Assembly: GCA_021307315.1 (NCBI GenBank)
Contig: JAJSPD010000015.1
Coordinates: 62,001-126,000 of the forward strand
From: Bisporella sp. PMI_857
Taxonomy: Eukaryota; Ascomycota; Leotiomycetes; Helotiales; Helotiaceae
Direction of reading: 5' to 3'
Length of the DNA: 64,000 bases
Part shown: one piece after another, positions 1-12,300 of the stretch
How positions within the stretch are numbered: the stretch's first letter is position 1
Layout: the number at the start of each line of letters is the position of its first letter
Position numbers and translations under genes: made by a program
Notes under the pieces: generated by a model
Databases searched by the model: none
Seen by the model: the letters and a program-made list of their open reading frames with translations, nothing else
What the model was told of the DNA's origin: nothing

Positions 1-679
1 TAACCGTAGAGAATAGAACATCCGTAACACTCCAAATAGACCCATATTCTATTATTGTGATACTCTCGCAGATCCACCAATTGATCCCCTGGTTGATAGA
101 TCCTATTTCTAACAAGGGGATACAGAACAGGATAACACGTGACTTTCGATTCATCAAAACTCCCTAAGCTGGGTAGTGCCCAGATTGACATTAAAAATAG
201 GTTGATTATCTAGTAAGTATAGTCTGGGGCGTCTCGTAGAACATCCGCGCATTGTAGAATCTTTCGTGTTCAATGCAGATTGAGACATGTAGCTGGTTTC
301 TCGCTTGCTGTAACCCTTACTTGCGTTAGGGCCGCCATTATACTTACGTCTTGGATAGAGATAGTGAGTATAGCTGGTGCGGCCTTTCATTCATATGCAA
401 CGGGGTGATAATTTTGAGTGGAAGGATATGTTGTACTTTAGGCTTGATTCATTCTTTAAATTTCCTAGGTTGATAAAATTGTGTTTCTGAAGCTTTTTGG
501 CTTTTTTTGGTAGTTACAGGTACATCATTTGTACTTAAATGCAGGCGATGGAATGCAGGCATTACGGCACAGCTGATCTATGGCATTGGGATACTGTAAG
601 TATGACCACACAAATGGCTACACCAGTTGAAGAGCACCTCTATACTTGGGTATTCTGCTTATAATGCTACATTAGTGCA
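1..679. other. Intergenic, left edge
   Basis: No reading frame here shows a recognisable domain or coding pattern. The stretch is AT-rich and lies downstream of the 3' end of the minus-strand oxygenase gene. I see no RNA gene or repeat. Confidence 0.5.
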
Positions 680-1768
680 TCAAGCGTAAGTTCCCTCTAT
701 CCTCATGTTTTGAAACTCGCCCGCAGTTATATATTGCGGATTCGCATCCTTCAACTCCAATGCTTTAACCAAGGGGCGCAAGCTAGCTTTTCTGTCTGGC
801 TTTCCGAAATAGGCAATGGAAAACCGCTCGTCGATGATGCTTTCCGCTTCCAGTTTCAAGCTAATTCGTGGGTTGTCTGGCAAATGAACACGATGCCGTG
901 CACTCGGCAGATTAGTCCAACTTTGCAAACAGTCTCCTACATTCAAAATGCATTCGTGCAGCCCTCCGCTCTCAAGATCTAAGAAGTTTCCACTGCCGCG
1001 CGGGAGTTCAACTTGCAAACCGCCCACGCTATCTTGGAACAAGAGCGTAATGGTACCAAAATCGGTATGGGCTGCGATGCGCGTTGAATGAGAAAACTCT
1101 TCTCGTGATACAGCAGGATAATGTGTCAGTCGCAATTCATTGCTTTGCGTTGCGTGAAGCTCGCTCAGTGCCTGCGATGTAAGTCCAAGGCCAATGGAGA
1201 TAGCTTCAAGGATGACCAACTCGGCGCGATAACAAGATAAAAAGAAGGACGTGAAAGTCGGCTCAAATTCATCGCACACACCGGGTGGCGGCCAGATATT
1301 GCTGTATAGCTCATCCTGCTCTGAGCCTATGTCATAAGACTCCTAGAAGAGCCCATTTAGTGTTGGTTCTACGAACAGATACGGGGAGTGACAGACTTTC
1401 ATATCTTTCAAGAGGGGTAGAGGCACAGTTGAGTCGTGATTTGAGATCGCAGATACATTCTCGAGCCCGATGGGACTGAATCCTCTATGTGGATTTGCTG
1501 TTGGCGGATGCGGTGATTTTAGTTTCTGCTCCAGAGGAAGCTGAAAGAAACGACGACTCTAAGGAAGACGTCAGCACGCATTTGTTTCTATGGGTTTGTA
1601 GTCTCAGACAGTCTCAAATGCCTTATCAATATCTGATGAGGAAACCCCGTGATTTACCAATCTGGCAAATCCGTATTGCTTCAAAGTCGAGACAAACTTG
1701 GTGCAAAACTCATACCGTTTAGCCTCGTCATTGCTGCGGAAGTCTGCGAAATCAAGTTGCTCAATCAT
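680..1768 (-). CDS. 2-oxoglutarate/Fe(II) dioxygenase, isopenicillin N synthase-like
   Basis: Gene model of three exons on the minus strand: 1768-1610, 1558-1397 and 1342-680, giving 327 aa. Introns are 51 and 54 nt, both GT..AG with GTCTG donors; the first holds a TGCTGAC branch site. The start is the ATG at 1768 because an in-frame TGA lies two codons upstream. The N-terminal DIOX_N part has the typical GFARLVNHG and FFQLPLEQK segments, followed by the ESYDIG motif. The C-terminal 2OG-Fe(II) core carries the metal triad H199-x-D201 (AAHTDFGT) and H257 (SARHRVH). The 2-oxoglutarate-binding R280-x-S282 lies in the segment ERFSIAYFGKPD. Members of this family hydroxylate, desaturate or cyclise small molecules and amino acids. 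Its position head-to-head with the NRPS suggests a tailoring or precursor-hydroxylating role, which is inference. Substrate unknown. Confidence 0.88.
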
Positions 1769-3330
1769 GAGTCAAAAGAACTACGGCTCTCAGATATGGT
1801 GTCGTGTTACTCAGAAATCGAACAGTTATGTTGCAGCAACAGATCTCTCACTGAAATATTGGCAGCGCAATGTCCTTTCCTCATCGTCATTGTTCCTATT
1901 CTCAACTCATACGAGTGGAAACCCCACAAAACCTCTCCACTAAGGAATTTATCCTTGTTCAAATGCTCGGAATCGTCAGATTGCCTGTAGCCGCACGATA
2001 AAACGGCCAAAATGTAAAAATGGAAGGTTCTCTGTGAGCTGCGGTCAGCTGAATACATCTAAGAGGCATATCATCGTTCGAAACGTACGAGGTGGAGACA
2101 TCGTATTTTCGACCACTCAAAGAGTTATCGTCCTTCATAAGCACCGTGACAATACCTAAACAGGCATCTTTCAAGATGAAAATTGCATTTCTTTAGCAGA
2201 CTTCGGTGGGTTCTCTTTGCGAGCGCATGTCCATGCGTGGCACAGGGGCTTTCTAAACCCGAAGCAGATTGGTTTCTCTCTTGGAATTTATCTGATTCAA
2301 GCTGTAGACCCCACCTCAGCAGAAGAGACATGCTCATGCTCCCAGTCTAATCTTGATATCTTCAATTCAGGTCATAAATATATTTGTGTATGATATGTGC
2401 ATGTACAGTCATTTTGCATCAAATTTGCAAGCCTCGAATGATAACAATACGCATTTATTTGTCCGCGTTCTCGGGCCGATGCACATATCCGGGGAGGGCT
2501 CGGCACCCAGTTTCTGCCGTGTCAGGAATTGGCTTACGTAATAGGCCAAGGAACTTGAAATCTCTTACTGTCTACAACGTAGATACAGATCATATAATAC
2601 AAGCAACTACAACCCGTATTCTATCGACGTGATACCTCTATCAATATTATATTTCTGACATGCCGAGAGCCATGCCAAGATCACGTTTACTATAGACGGC
2701 TAGCACATAAATCATTGCCCAATCTCACTTCTCATGTCTTTGAGATTTCAATGGACATTCGATATCGCGCGAAGCTGGTTCAAAACAACCTAAACCGAAC
2801 GAAGAAGGTGAGAGGTGTCGCTTAACTGGGGATGATACTCTAAAATGACAATCTGAGAGCCATATGCTGAGTCGTGGACGCTCACCGCGTCTTCGGAGTT
2901 TGAGCGAGAGGATGAAGGATATGAAATTTCTGTTCTAGGCCGTATCGAGACTGCTCGTTGGTCTATAATTACGAATTTTATGCATAAGATATCTAAATCA
3001 TCGTGCTACACAAAACTAGGTAGGTGCATAGCTCGGGATTGCTGACATGCGCACACTGCAGAGTTGCGGCGTGCTTCCACAACGTTCTTGCCTGTACTAG
3101 TTCGTTGATCACCCGAGTGCTACCAATCACAGGAGAGGGAAGTTCCAATATCTAGCTATGGCCTTGCCGCCGCAATGGTTTAGTAACGCTAACTGAATCA
3201 AAATCTTCTTCTGTCCTAGCAACTGTTTCTCGAGATCACGAGAGGTTGAATTCAGCTGTTCTTCTGTACATAGGAAATCGTCTATAATTTCAAGAACCAT
3301 TCTAGTCACCGTGGCGGGAAGAATATCAGG
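1769..3330. promoter_or_regulatory. Shared divergent promoter region, oxygenase / NRPS
   Basis: A gap of about 1.56 kb separates the divergent starts of the oxygenase (1768, minus) and the NRPS (3331, plus). No frame inside resembles a protein. By position it must hold both promoters and is the natural place to look for binding sites of the cluster regulator. I could not identify a specific operator by eye. Confidence 0.5.
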
Positions 3331-6300
3331 ATGCACACCCAGGACAGCCCGGCGGAGACGGATTTGGAAGACAGTAATTCAACATTGGATTCGTCCGTCG
3401 AATCTCTCCAGATATCTCCAGGACATCTGGATCACATATGGAGCCGCAATGCTACAGTGCCAGATCCAGTTCGAGGTTGCGTCCATGACTTGTTCAAGCA
3501 AATAGCTGAGAATCAGCCTGATGCCCAGGCAGTGAGCGCGTGGGATGGCGATTTCACTTATTCTCAGCTCGATATTTTAACGGACAAGGTCGCTAAGCAG
3601 TTAGTTGGCGCAGGAATCGCACCAAAAACCAACATACCGATAATTTTCTCAAAGTCACGTTGGACTTGCGTTGCTATGCTTGGCGTGATTAAGGCAGGAT
3701 GTGCCTGCATTGCCCTTGACGCAAATCAACCTAATGAAAGGTTACGATCTATCGTGCAGCAGTCACAACCAAAATTGATTGTTTCATCATCCTCAAATCA
3801 CGCGAGGGCGCGTCTGCTGGCGGATGTAACAGTACTCATACTTGATGAGCCAATTCTGGAACGGCTGAGTCTTTCAAAAGAGACCTCATTAGGACTTCCC
3901 GTCGTTTCTCCAGATGATATAGTCTATATATCGTTCACTTCGGGAACTACAGGCCTGCCTAAAGGAGCCTGCATTAGCCATGAAAATGTCAGAAGTGCCG
4001 TTTATTATCAGGGTGAGAAGTTGGGGTTCCATCAAAGGTCACGGGTTTTCGATTTTGCTCCATATTCTTTCGATGTGGCGTGGAGCAATTTCCTTCACTC
4101 TATATGTTCTGGAGCTTGTATTTGTATTGCGTCCGAGGAAGAGATGTTAAACGACCTTTATGCAGAAATAGTCGCCTTCGAGGCTACATTAATAAACATA
4201 ACCCCTACTGTCTTGCGGACCATCAGTCAAGTTCCACCCACTCTTGAGACAGTACTTCTCAGCGGAGAAATGCCATATCGAGAGAATGTATCACAGTGGG
4301 CTAGTCGTGTGAGACTCATTAATACCTATGGCCCAACGGAATGCACCTGGAAATGCGCCTTTTCTGTACTCACTTCTTCTCAACAAGATCGCCCTGATAT
4401 TGGAAGAGGAGTTGGTTTCTGTACATGGATTGTTGACCCAGATGACAACGATAGGCTTGTACCAAGAGGCTGTGTAGGAGAGTTATTTCTAGAAGGTCCT
4501 CTAGTTGGCCAAGGATACCTGTCCGATCCAGAGAAAACAGCGCTCGCATTCATCACGGATCCTCCTTGGCTCACTGCTGGCAGTGAATCTCATAGCGGCA
4601 GACGAGGTAGGCTCTACAAAACCGGAGATCTTGTCAAGTGGAAAGGCGCTGAGGACTCAGAACAACTGGTTTTTGTTGGGCGGAAAGATTCTTCCCAACT
4701 AAAGATCCGAGGCCAAAGAGTCGAAATTGGGGATGTGGAGCATCATATACGGGCTTGCCTGGTGGACAGCCTTCCAATTATTGCTGATGTTATACGCCCT
4801 CGCGACAGAGATATCCCTACTCTAGCTTTATTCGTGGTGGCAAAAGGGCAGGAGAAAGTGAGAATCCAAGCTTTGATGGATAGTCTTACAGACAAACTAA
4901 TAAAAGTCTTACCATCGTTCATGACCCCGAGCATATATATCCCAGTCGACGACATCCCGCTTGCTTCAACTGGCAAAATAGATCGTCGGCGACTTCGAGA
5001 TATGGGCAGCGCCATGTTTTGGAAGGAACTTATTGATTTACAATCTTCTATATTGTCTGTCACTCAATTTCATGCGCCTTCTAACGAAGTCGAACGAGCG
5101 CTCGCGCAGATGTGGGCCCAAATACTTCAGCTAGACACAACTGAAGTTAGTGCAACAGACAACTTTTTCCGTCTTGGAGGTGACTCTATAGCTGCCATGC
5201 GTCTAGTCTCGGCAGCTCGAAAGAGGGGGTTCTCTCTCACAGTTGCAGACGTTTTCAGAACACCCGTACTTGGAGACCTTGCCCATATTGCTAAGCCACA
5301 TAGCATTTCGTGTGAAGAGGAACCTGTTCTACCTTTCTCACTACTGAGCGGCAGATTAAGCAAAGAGCACATATGTAAGCATGTGGCAAAGCTTTGCGGA
5401 ACTCACAACGAGGCAATCGAGGATGTATACCCCTGCACCTCGCTTCAACAAGGAATGCTTGCATCGACTCTCAGAAGCGATCGGACCCCAAGGCACGGAG
5501 AAGGCTTGATGAGCCCTTCTGCGGATTACATATCGCGGACGGTGTTTGAACTGCCAACAAATATAAATTTTGAACTATTTCATAGGTGTTGGTTAGCGAT
5601 CTCTGAGCATATGCCAATTATTCGGACACAGATTGTCGATCTGTCTGGTGAAGGTCTCGTTCAGGTTGTTTTGAAAGAACCAGTGCCCCTGATTTCATAT
5701 GCACATTTTGGTCAACTTACGGAGAACACTCAAGCAATGGGCCTTGGAGCGGCTCTATGTCGAGCAGGCGTTATCAAATGCGACCCACATTATTTTTACC
5801 TAGAAATGCACCACTCTATATTTGACGGGTGGACTACATCGCTCATCCTCGATGCTTTAGAAACCGCCTACCGTAAAGGCGAAGCCTCATTCCTAAATAT
5901 TACCCCGTTTCAGCCATTTATCAAGCATGTCCTGGATCTGGACACATCTAAAGCGACTGCCTATTGGAACGACATGTTCTCCGACTCAGAAGCTACGAAT
6001 TTCCCTTCTCCCAGTTACACTTCTAGAGAGAAACTGGTTCTTGCTCATCCAATTTCAGATTTAAATTGGCCAAGGACTGGTATAACTCCCACTTCAATTG
6101 TACACTCAGCACTCACTGTGCTGCTGGCCACATATACGAATTCGAATGATATCAAGTATGGTGCAACTCTAAGTGGGAGACAAGCTCCTATTCCAGGAAT
6201 AGATAGGATGGCTGGTCCTACGATAGCAACGATTCCACTTCGTGTCAAATTTGATTGGAATATGACGGTAGATGCACTGCAGCAGCAGATACAAGGACAA

Positions 6301-9300
6301 GCAGTTGAGAACACCCAATATGAACAATTCGGTCTACAGAACATTCGTCGCATCAGTGAGCAAGTTGAAGAGGCAAGCCAATTCCAACTCCTACTTGTGG
6401 TACAATCACCAGCACAAAGAACTGGCAAGGAACCGGGTGCCTTTTTTTCTCAAGCAAAAAGCATTATTTTGAATGCCGGAAATAGATATTTAGGAGAAAA
6501 ATCCAGTAGCATATCAAGCGAAGGTGAGATATGCCACGATGCTGCTGTGAAATCAGCAGGACCTAGCCTCGTTGATAAAGACGGTGAAGCAGACAATATA
6601 GGAATTTATAATTCCTATGCTATGATGATAATCTGCTGTGTGCAGGATTTTGGAGTGTCTCTGAGCATCAGCTTCGACACTGGTGCGATCGAGCAAGAAC
6701 AAGTCCGACATTTTGCTCTACATTTTGAGCACTTGCTTCGTCAGTTGTCTTTGGAGGAGTTTGCAAGTTTCAAGTTGAGCGACATAGAAACTGCAACGAG
6801 AGCAGACTTGGATTATATTTGGGATCGCAATAGAGGGTCTATTGATGTAGTGGAGGAAACCGTAACCGATATATTTGACAAAATCGCGGGGGCACGCCCG
6901 GAATCTATCGGTATCTCTTCCTGGGACCAGATATTGACATACCGGGAAGTGAAAGATTTGTCAAAATGCGTTGTAAGTCGGTTGCAACTGCGAGGTGTTA
7001 TCCCGGGAGATATAGTCATCCTGAGCTTTGAGAAATCTGCTTGGATGATGGTAAGCATGATCTCTGTGCTCAAAATTGGTGCAATAGCGCTTCCAGTTTC
7101 GGCACCAACATCAGAGCAGCGTGCTCGCGAAATCGTTCAAGCATTACAACCAAAACTCGCGATCACATCAAGTGGAGTCAGCTCTTCTTCATTTAGAGAT
7201 CTAGTGCCAACCTTGGATATATCGCAACTTGTGGAGCCTAGTGATAATTCAAGTGTACCGACACTTGAACGTCGCCAAAATCTGCCGGTAGACCCGGCAT
7301 TAGTACTATTCACATCTGGATCTACTGGCACTCCAAAATCGATTTTGTGGACCCACTCAACATTATCAAGCAATATTCGAGCTGCCACAGTTGCATTCGG
7401 ACTGACTGCAAGAAGCAGAGTTTTACAGTTTGCTGGATATGATTTTGACGTCAGCACTGTAGAATCACTCTCGACACTTGTTACTGGGGGATGCTTGTGT
7501 ATTCCATCTGAGTCGGACAGAACGAACCGACTCACAGAATCCATTATTGAATCTAAGGCTAATTGGATATGCATTACACCATCGGTCTCCGAAACACTAA
7601 ATCCTAGTGATCTACGTTCACTAGAGACCATGGTGTTTGCGGGCGAGAAGCTATTAGACACGGCTGCCTTTCGATGGATAGAAACTGTTAAATATCTGTA
7701 CAATTGGTATGGGCCTGCCGAGGCATCTGTCGCGACTACCTATTCCATTGGGAAGCAAACCTGGAAGAGCGGCATAATTGGAAAATCCAACTCTGCCACA
7801 ATCTGGCTCGTCGATCCGAAAGACTCTGATAAACTTGCTCCAATCGGCGCGATCGCTGAACTTTGTATTGAGGGGCCTATTGTTGCTTCCTACACAGGTG
7901 GCAATGGCCCAGCACTGAATAAAAGTTCGTTTATATCGCCACCATGGTTGCGACATGGCCATTCTGGAATTCCTGGTCAGCACGGGCTAGCATACAAAAC
8001 TGGGGATTTGGCAAAGTATGACACAGATGGAAATATTACCTTTATCGGTCGCAAATATGACTCACAAAGGAAACTCCGAGGTCAGAGAGTTGAGCTCGAC
8101 GAAATCGAACTTCGTGTTCAATCTTTTCTGTCCCAAAAACTACAAGTTATTGTTGTTGCAGAAATATTTGCCCCATCTGGCAGCGATAAACAGGTTTTGG
8201 TTTTGTTTATCAGCCCTGCAAGTACCCTTGACGGTATAGAGGATGCGGAAAACTTTGTGAAAATGGTATTGCCAGTAGACGAGCTTGAAACACATCTTGC
8301 AAAATTCCTTCCATCATATATGATCCCAAAGCTCTATATCCCAATTAATAAGATCCCAAAAAGCCACGCAGGAAAGACAGATCGAAGGCGACTTCAACAA
8401 ATTGGAGGAACTCTTACATACGAGCAGATTGCAAGGCTTCAACCAGCACATCAGGAGTTAAGAAAAGCGTCCACCTCAACTGAAAAGCAACTACAACAAT
8501 TATGGGGAGATATTATTGGCATCGAAGCAAATCTAATACATGCCAATGATAACTTTTTCCGCTTTGGAGGCGATTCGATTAGTGCAATGCGTCTAGTGGC
8601 ATCAGCACGCAAGGCAGGGCTCGTGTTGACTGTCACACAGGTGTTCGAATATCCTCAACTTGAAAAGATGGCTGCAGCAGTTAAACAGGTTGGCGGATCT
8701 TCTGAGAGAGAAATTCCCCCATTTTCGCTGCTCGATTTGTCTATCAACGAAGATTCTTGCCGAGCCTTTGTGGCCCAGCTTTGTTCTGTGTCTAAATCTC
8801 AAATAGCCGACGTTTACCCGTGTACACCTCTACAAGAAGGTCTTCTTGCATTGGGAGCAAAGAGACATGGCCAGTACATTTCGCGAAGTGTTCTACCTCT
8901 TCAAGCTAACATTAATACTGATCGACTCCGGAGAGCCTGGGAAGCAACGGTTGCCAAGTTGGCCATTTTGCGGACGCGTATTGTTGATCTTCCGAAACAA
9001 GGATTGGTGCAAGTCGTGCTTGACAAAGTCTCCTGGCGCACTGGACCCGATGTTGCCACTTATGTGAGCGAGGACCAAAAGAGTCCTATGGGCTTGGGCA
9101 CGGAGCTATGCCGATATGCAATCATCGATCGCCATTTCATATTGACGATACATCACTGTACATACGATGGAAGCTCTCTGCAGATGATCCTGGACGAAGT
9201 GGAGTCACAATATGCCGAAAGGCCAGGTATAAATGTTACTCCATTTCAATATTTTATAGAGCATCTACAAAATATCGATCAGGAAAAGGCACTCAACTTT

Positions 9301-12300
9301 TGGCGAACCGAAATTTCTGGAAAAGAGCTGAGACCATTTCCCATTTTGCCGTCTTCTGCTTATGAGCCTCAAGCAGACGATGACCTGGAGTATACTATAC
9401 AAATAAATTGGCCACAGACAGGGATTACACCTTCAACTATCATAAGGTCAGCTTGGACCCTTCTGTCTACACAATATATGTCCTCCAGCGATGTGATTTT
9501 CGGAGTTACGAACAATGGCAGACATGCAAATCTCGCAGGTCTCGAAAATTGCGTTGCCCCGACCATATCGACCGTTCCTTTTGCTTTTTCAGTTAATTGG
9601 GAGGAAAGTGTGGCTTCATTTCTCGCACGCATACAGAGAAAAGTACTGGAGACAACGCAATATGAGCAATATGGGCTGCAAAACATTCAACGTGCGCGTA
9701 GTAACTTTGATGCTGAGCTCTTCCAAACACTACTAGTAGTACAACCTGTTTCTAGTGGGAAAGACTTGAACAGAGATAGCCTTCTGTTCAAAGCTCGTAC
9801 TTTCTCGTCAAACCTCAATACACGGGGTAATGATCCTTTTAATACACATGCATTGATGTTGGTCTGTGAGCTAAATAAATCTGGCTTGCATTTACACGTC
9901 AGCTTTGACTCCAAAATTATTGACAAGAAGCAAATTCATCGGATAGCATGTCAATTCGAAACAGTATTGAAGCAGCTATGTGTCATACATCCAGAATCTA
10001 CAAAACTGGACTCTGTCCAGACTGTGAGTGATCTAGATCTCGATATATTCTGGACCCAGAATGCGGCGCTGCCAGAAGAGCCAAGAACTTTTATACATGA
10101 CATGGTCACAGTTACAGCGCGGAAACACCCGGATGCAACTGCTATAGATGCATGGGACGGTCAGTTCTTATACAGAGAGGTCGTCGAGCTGTCGGATATT
10201 CTTTGTCAAAAACTTATTCACTCTGGAGTAAACAAAGGCGACATTGTTGCATTGTGTTTCGAGAAATCGAAATGGGTCCCTATTGTACAACAAGCTGTCT
10301 TCAAAGCAGGAGCCATTAGTCTCCTACAATCAGTGGCTGTGCCTGAGGGCAGGTTGAGCGCTGTGTTCAAAAGACTTGACGTACACTTTGCAGTGGCTTC
10401 GCAGGCGCGTGCGGAGCAAATACAACAATATGCTCAGTGCTTCACGATTGACCAGCTTCTCAAATCATTTACTAACCGGAGACCAGTGGGATTGCCAGAA
10501 CTTCAAATGAACGACCCGGCAGCGATTTTAGTCTCATCAGGAAGTACTGGTGAGCCGAAGCAGATCCTTTGGAGTCACAAGACCATTGCAGCAAACTTGA
10601 TCGGACACGCTAAAGAATTATTCGTCACTTCTTTGACGAGAATATTTCAGTTTGCTTCGTACGATTTTGATGTTGGGACAATTGAAGTAAGTTAGCCTTG
10701 TATCGAGAAATGTATTCTCTCTTCTTGCACCCGATTTGACCCTAGGATATCCTAAATATTACATTTTCTTCCTCTAAGCACTACATTTGGCATATAATGC
10801 GGTTCTGTCTAGCGGTGAGCTAATTGAACGATCTCTTCTACTAGGTCATCTCGTCACTTGCTACCTCGAGCGTAATCTGCATCCCCTCGGAGAGTGAAAG
10901 GCTTGATGGTCTCGCTGCTGCTATCAATCGGTTTCGGGCCAACTATATAAATATTACTCCTACAACAGCAAAACTTCTTGATCCGCAGCAGGTTCCTACT
11001 ATTTCCACGATTGTCTTGAGTGGCGAGAATTCTATTGAAAAGGACGTGAGTAGATGGAAAGGCAGGTGCCGAGTTATAAATTGGTATGGTAAGTTATCCC
11101 GCCGAGAGAAACTATGACGCTACGACCTAGAAATGGATCTGTTCTTCAATTATTTCAACTTTTATACAATCACACGCATGACTTGAGAATCGGAGAATCC
11201 CAAGCAGTATATATGATTCAAAATTTAGGTATTAGGGTGCTAACTCGATATTTTCATTATAGGTCCAGCAGAGGTTGCTTCAGGTACTTTTGCCATTGCA
11301 GATAAGGACAACTGGCACAACGGAGTAATTGGTTGGACTGATAACAGGGATCCAAGTCTTTGCTGGCTTGTTGATCCAAGAAACTATAACAAGCTAGTTC
11401 CATTCGGAGCAATTGGGGAAATCGCCATGGAAGGGCACACTTGCGCTAATGGATATATTGGGAATCCCGAGAGAACCGAGCTGTTGTTCCGGAAGAACCC
11501 GACCTTTCTGACTGCTGGGTTCTCATCGCATGAAGGTAGAAAATCGGGACTCATTTATAGAACAGGCGATTTAGGTAGATATGGAAGCGACGGTGCCTTG
11601 GTCTACATAGGAAGAAAGGACGCGCAGGTCAAAATTCGAGGGAATCTCATCGCTCCAGAAGAAGTTGAGTTCCATATCCGACAATGTCTCGAAAATAGGA
11701 AGGATATTCAGGTTATCGTCGATTCCATATTGCCTGAAAATACTGATAACCTAATACTTGCCGCATTTATTAGCCCTACAACCCAAGAAGAAGTGAATAC
11801 AATAACTTCTAGACTAGGCGAGAGGCTCGCAAAGACATTGCCTCGATATTCTATTCCATCGTACTATATACCGATCACAAGTATTCCAAGAGGACCGACG
11901 GGAAAAAGAGACCGAGCTCGGCTACAACAAATTGGTGCTACATATACTCCGCCACGACAGATGACCGGAACCAGCACATGGCGAGAGCCTTCAACTAGTG
12001 CGGAAAGAGCTTTGCGGGAGCTATGGGCGCGTAGTTTTGGAATAGAGGCAGAGAAAATCTCCGCAAATGATAGCTTTCTTAGGGCTGGTGACTCTATCCA
12101 AGCAATGCGTTTGGCGGGTTTAGCACGGCAGCAAGGTCTGCTGCTCACAGTGGCTGACATATTTCAAAGCCCGATACTCGGAGATATGGCAAAACTTCTC
12201 AAGAACCAGGACGCCACTATTGAAACTACCATTGAACCTTTTAGTCTCCTGAAGTCAGAGGTTGATGTTGATCGAGCACGCCAATACGCAGCATCTCTCT

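Noticed and set aside
10687..11426. Two separate NRPS genes with a gap between them
   Set aside because: The gap encodes the missing middle of A3. GT..AG introns at 10687-10844 and 11089-11262 join the reading frame exactly, giving one protein.
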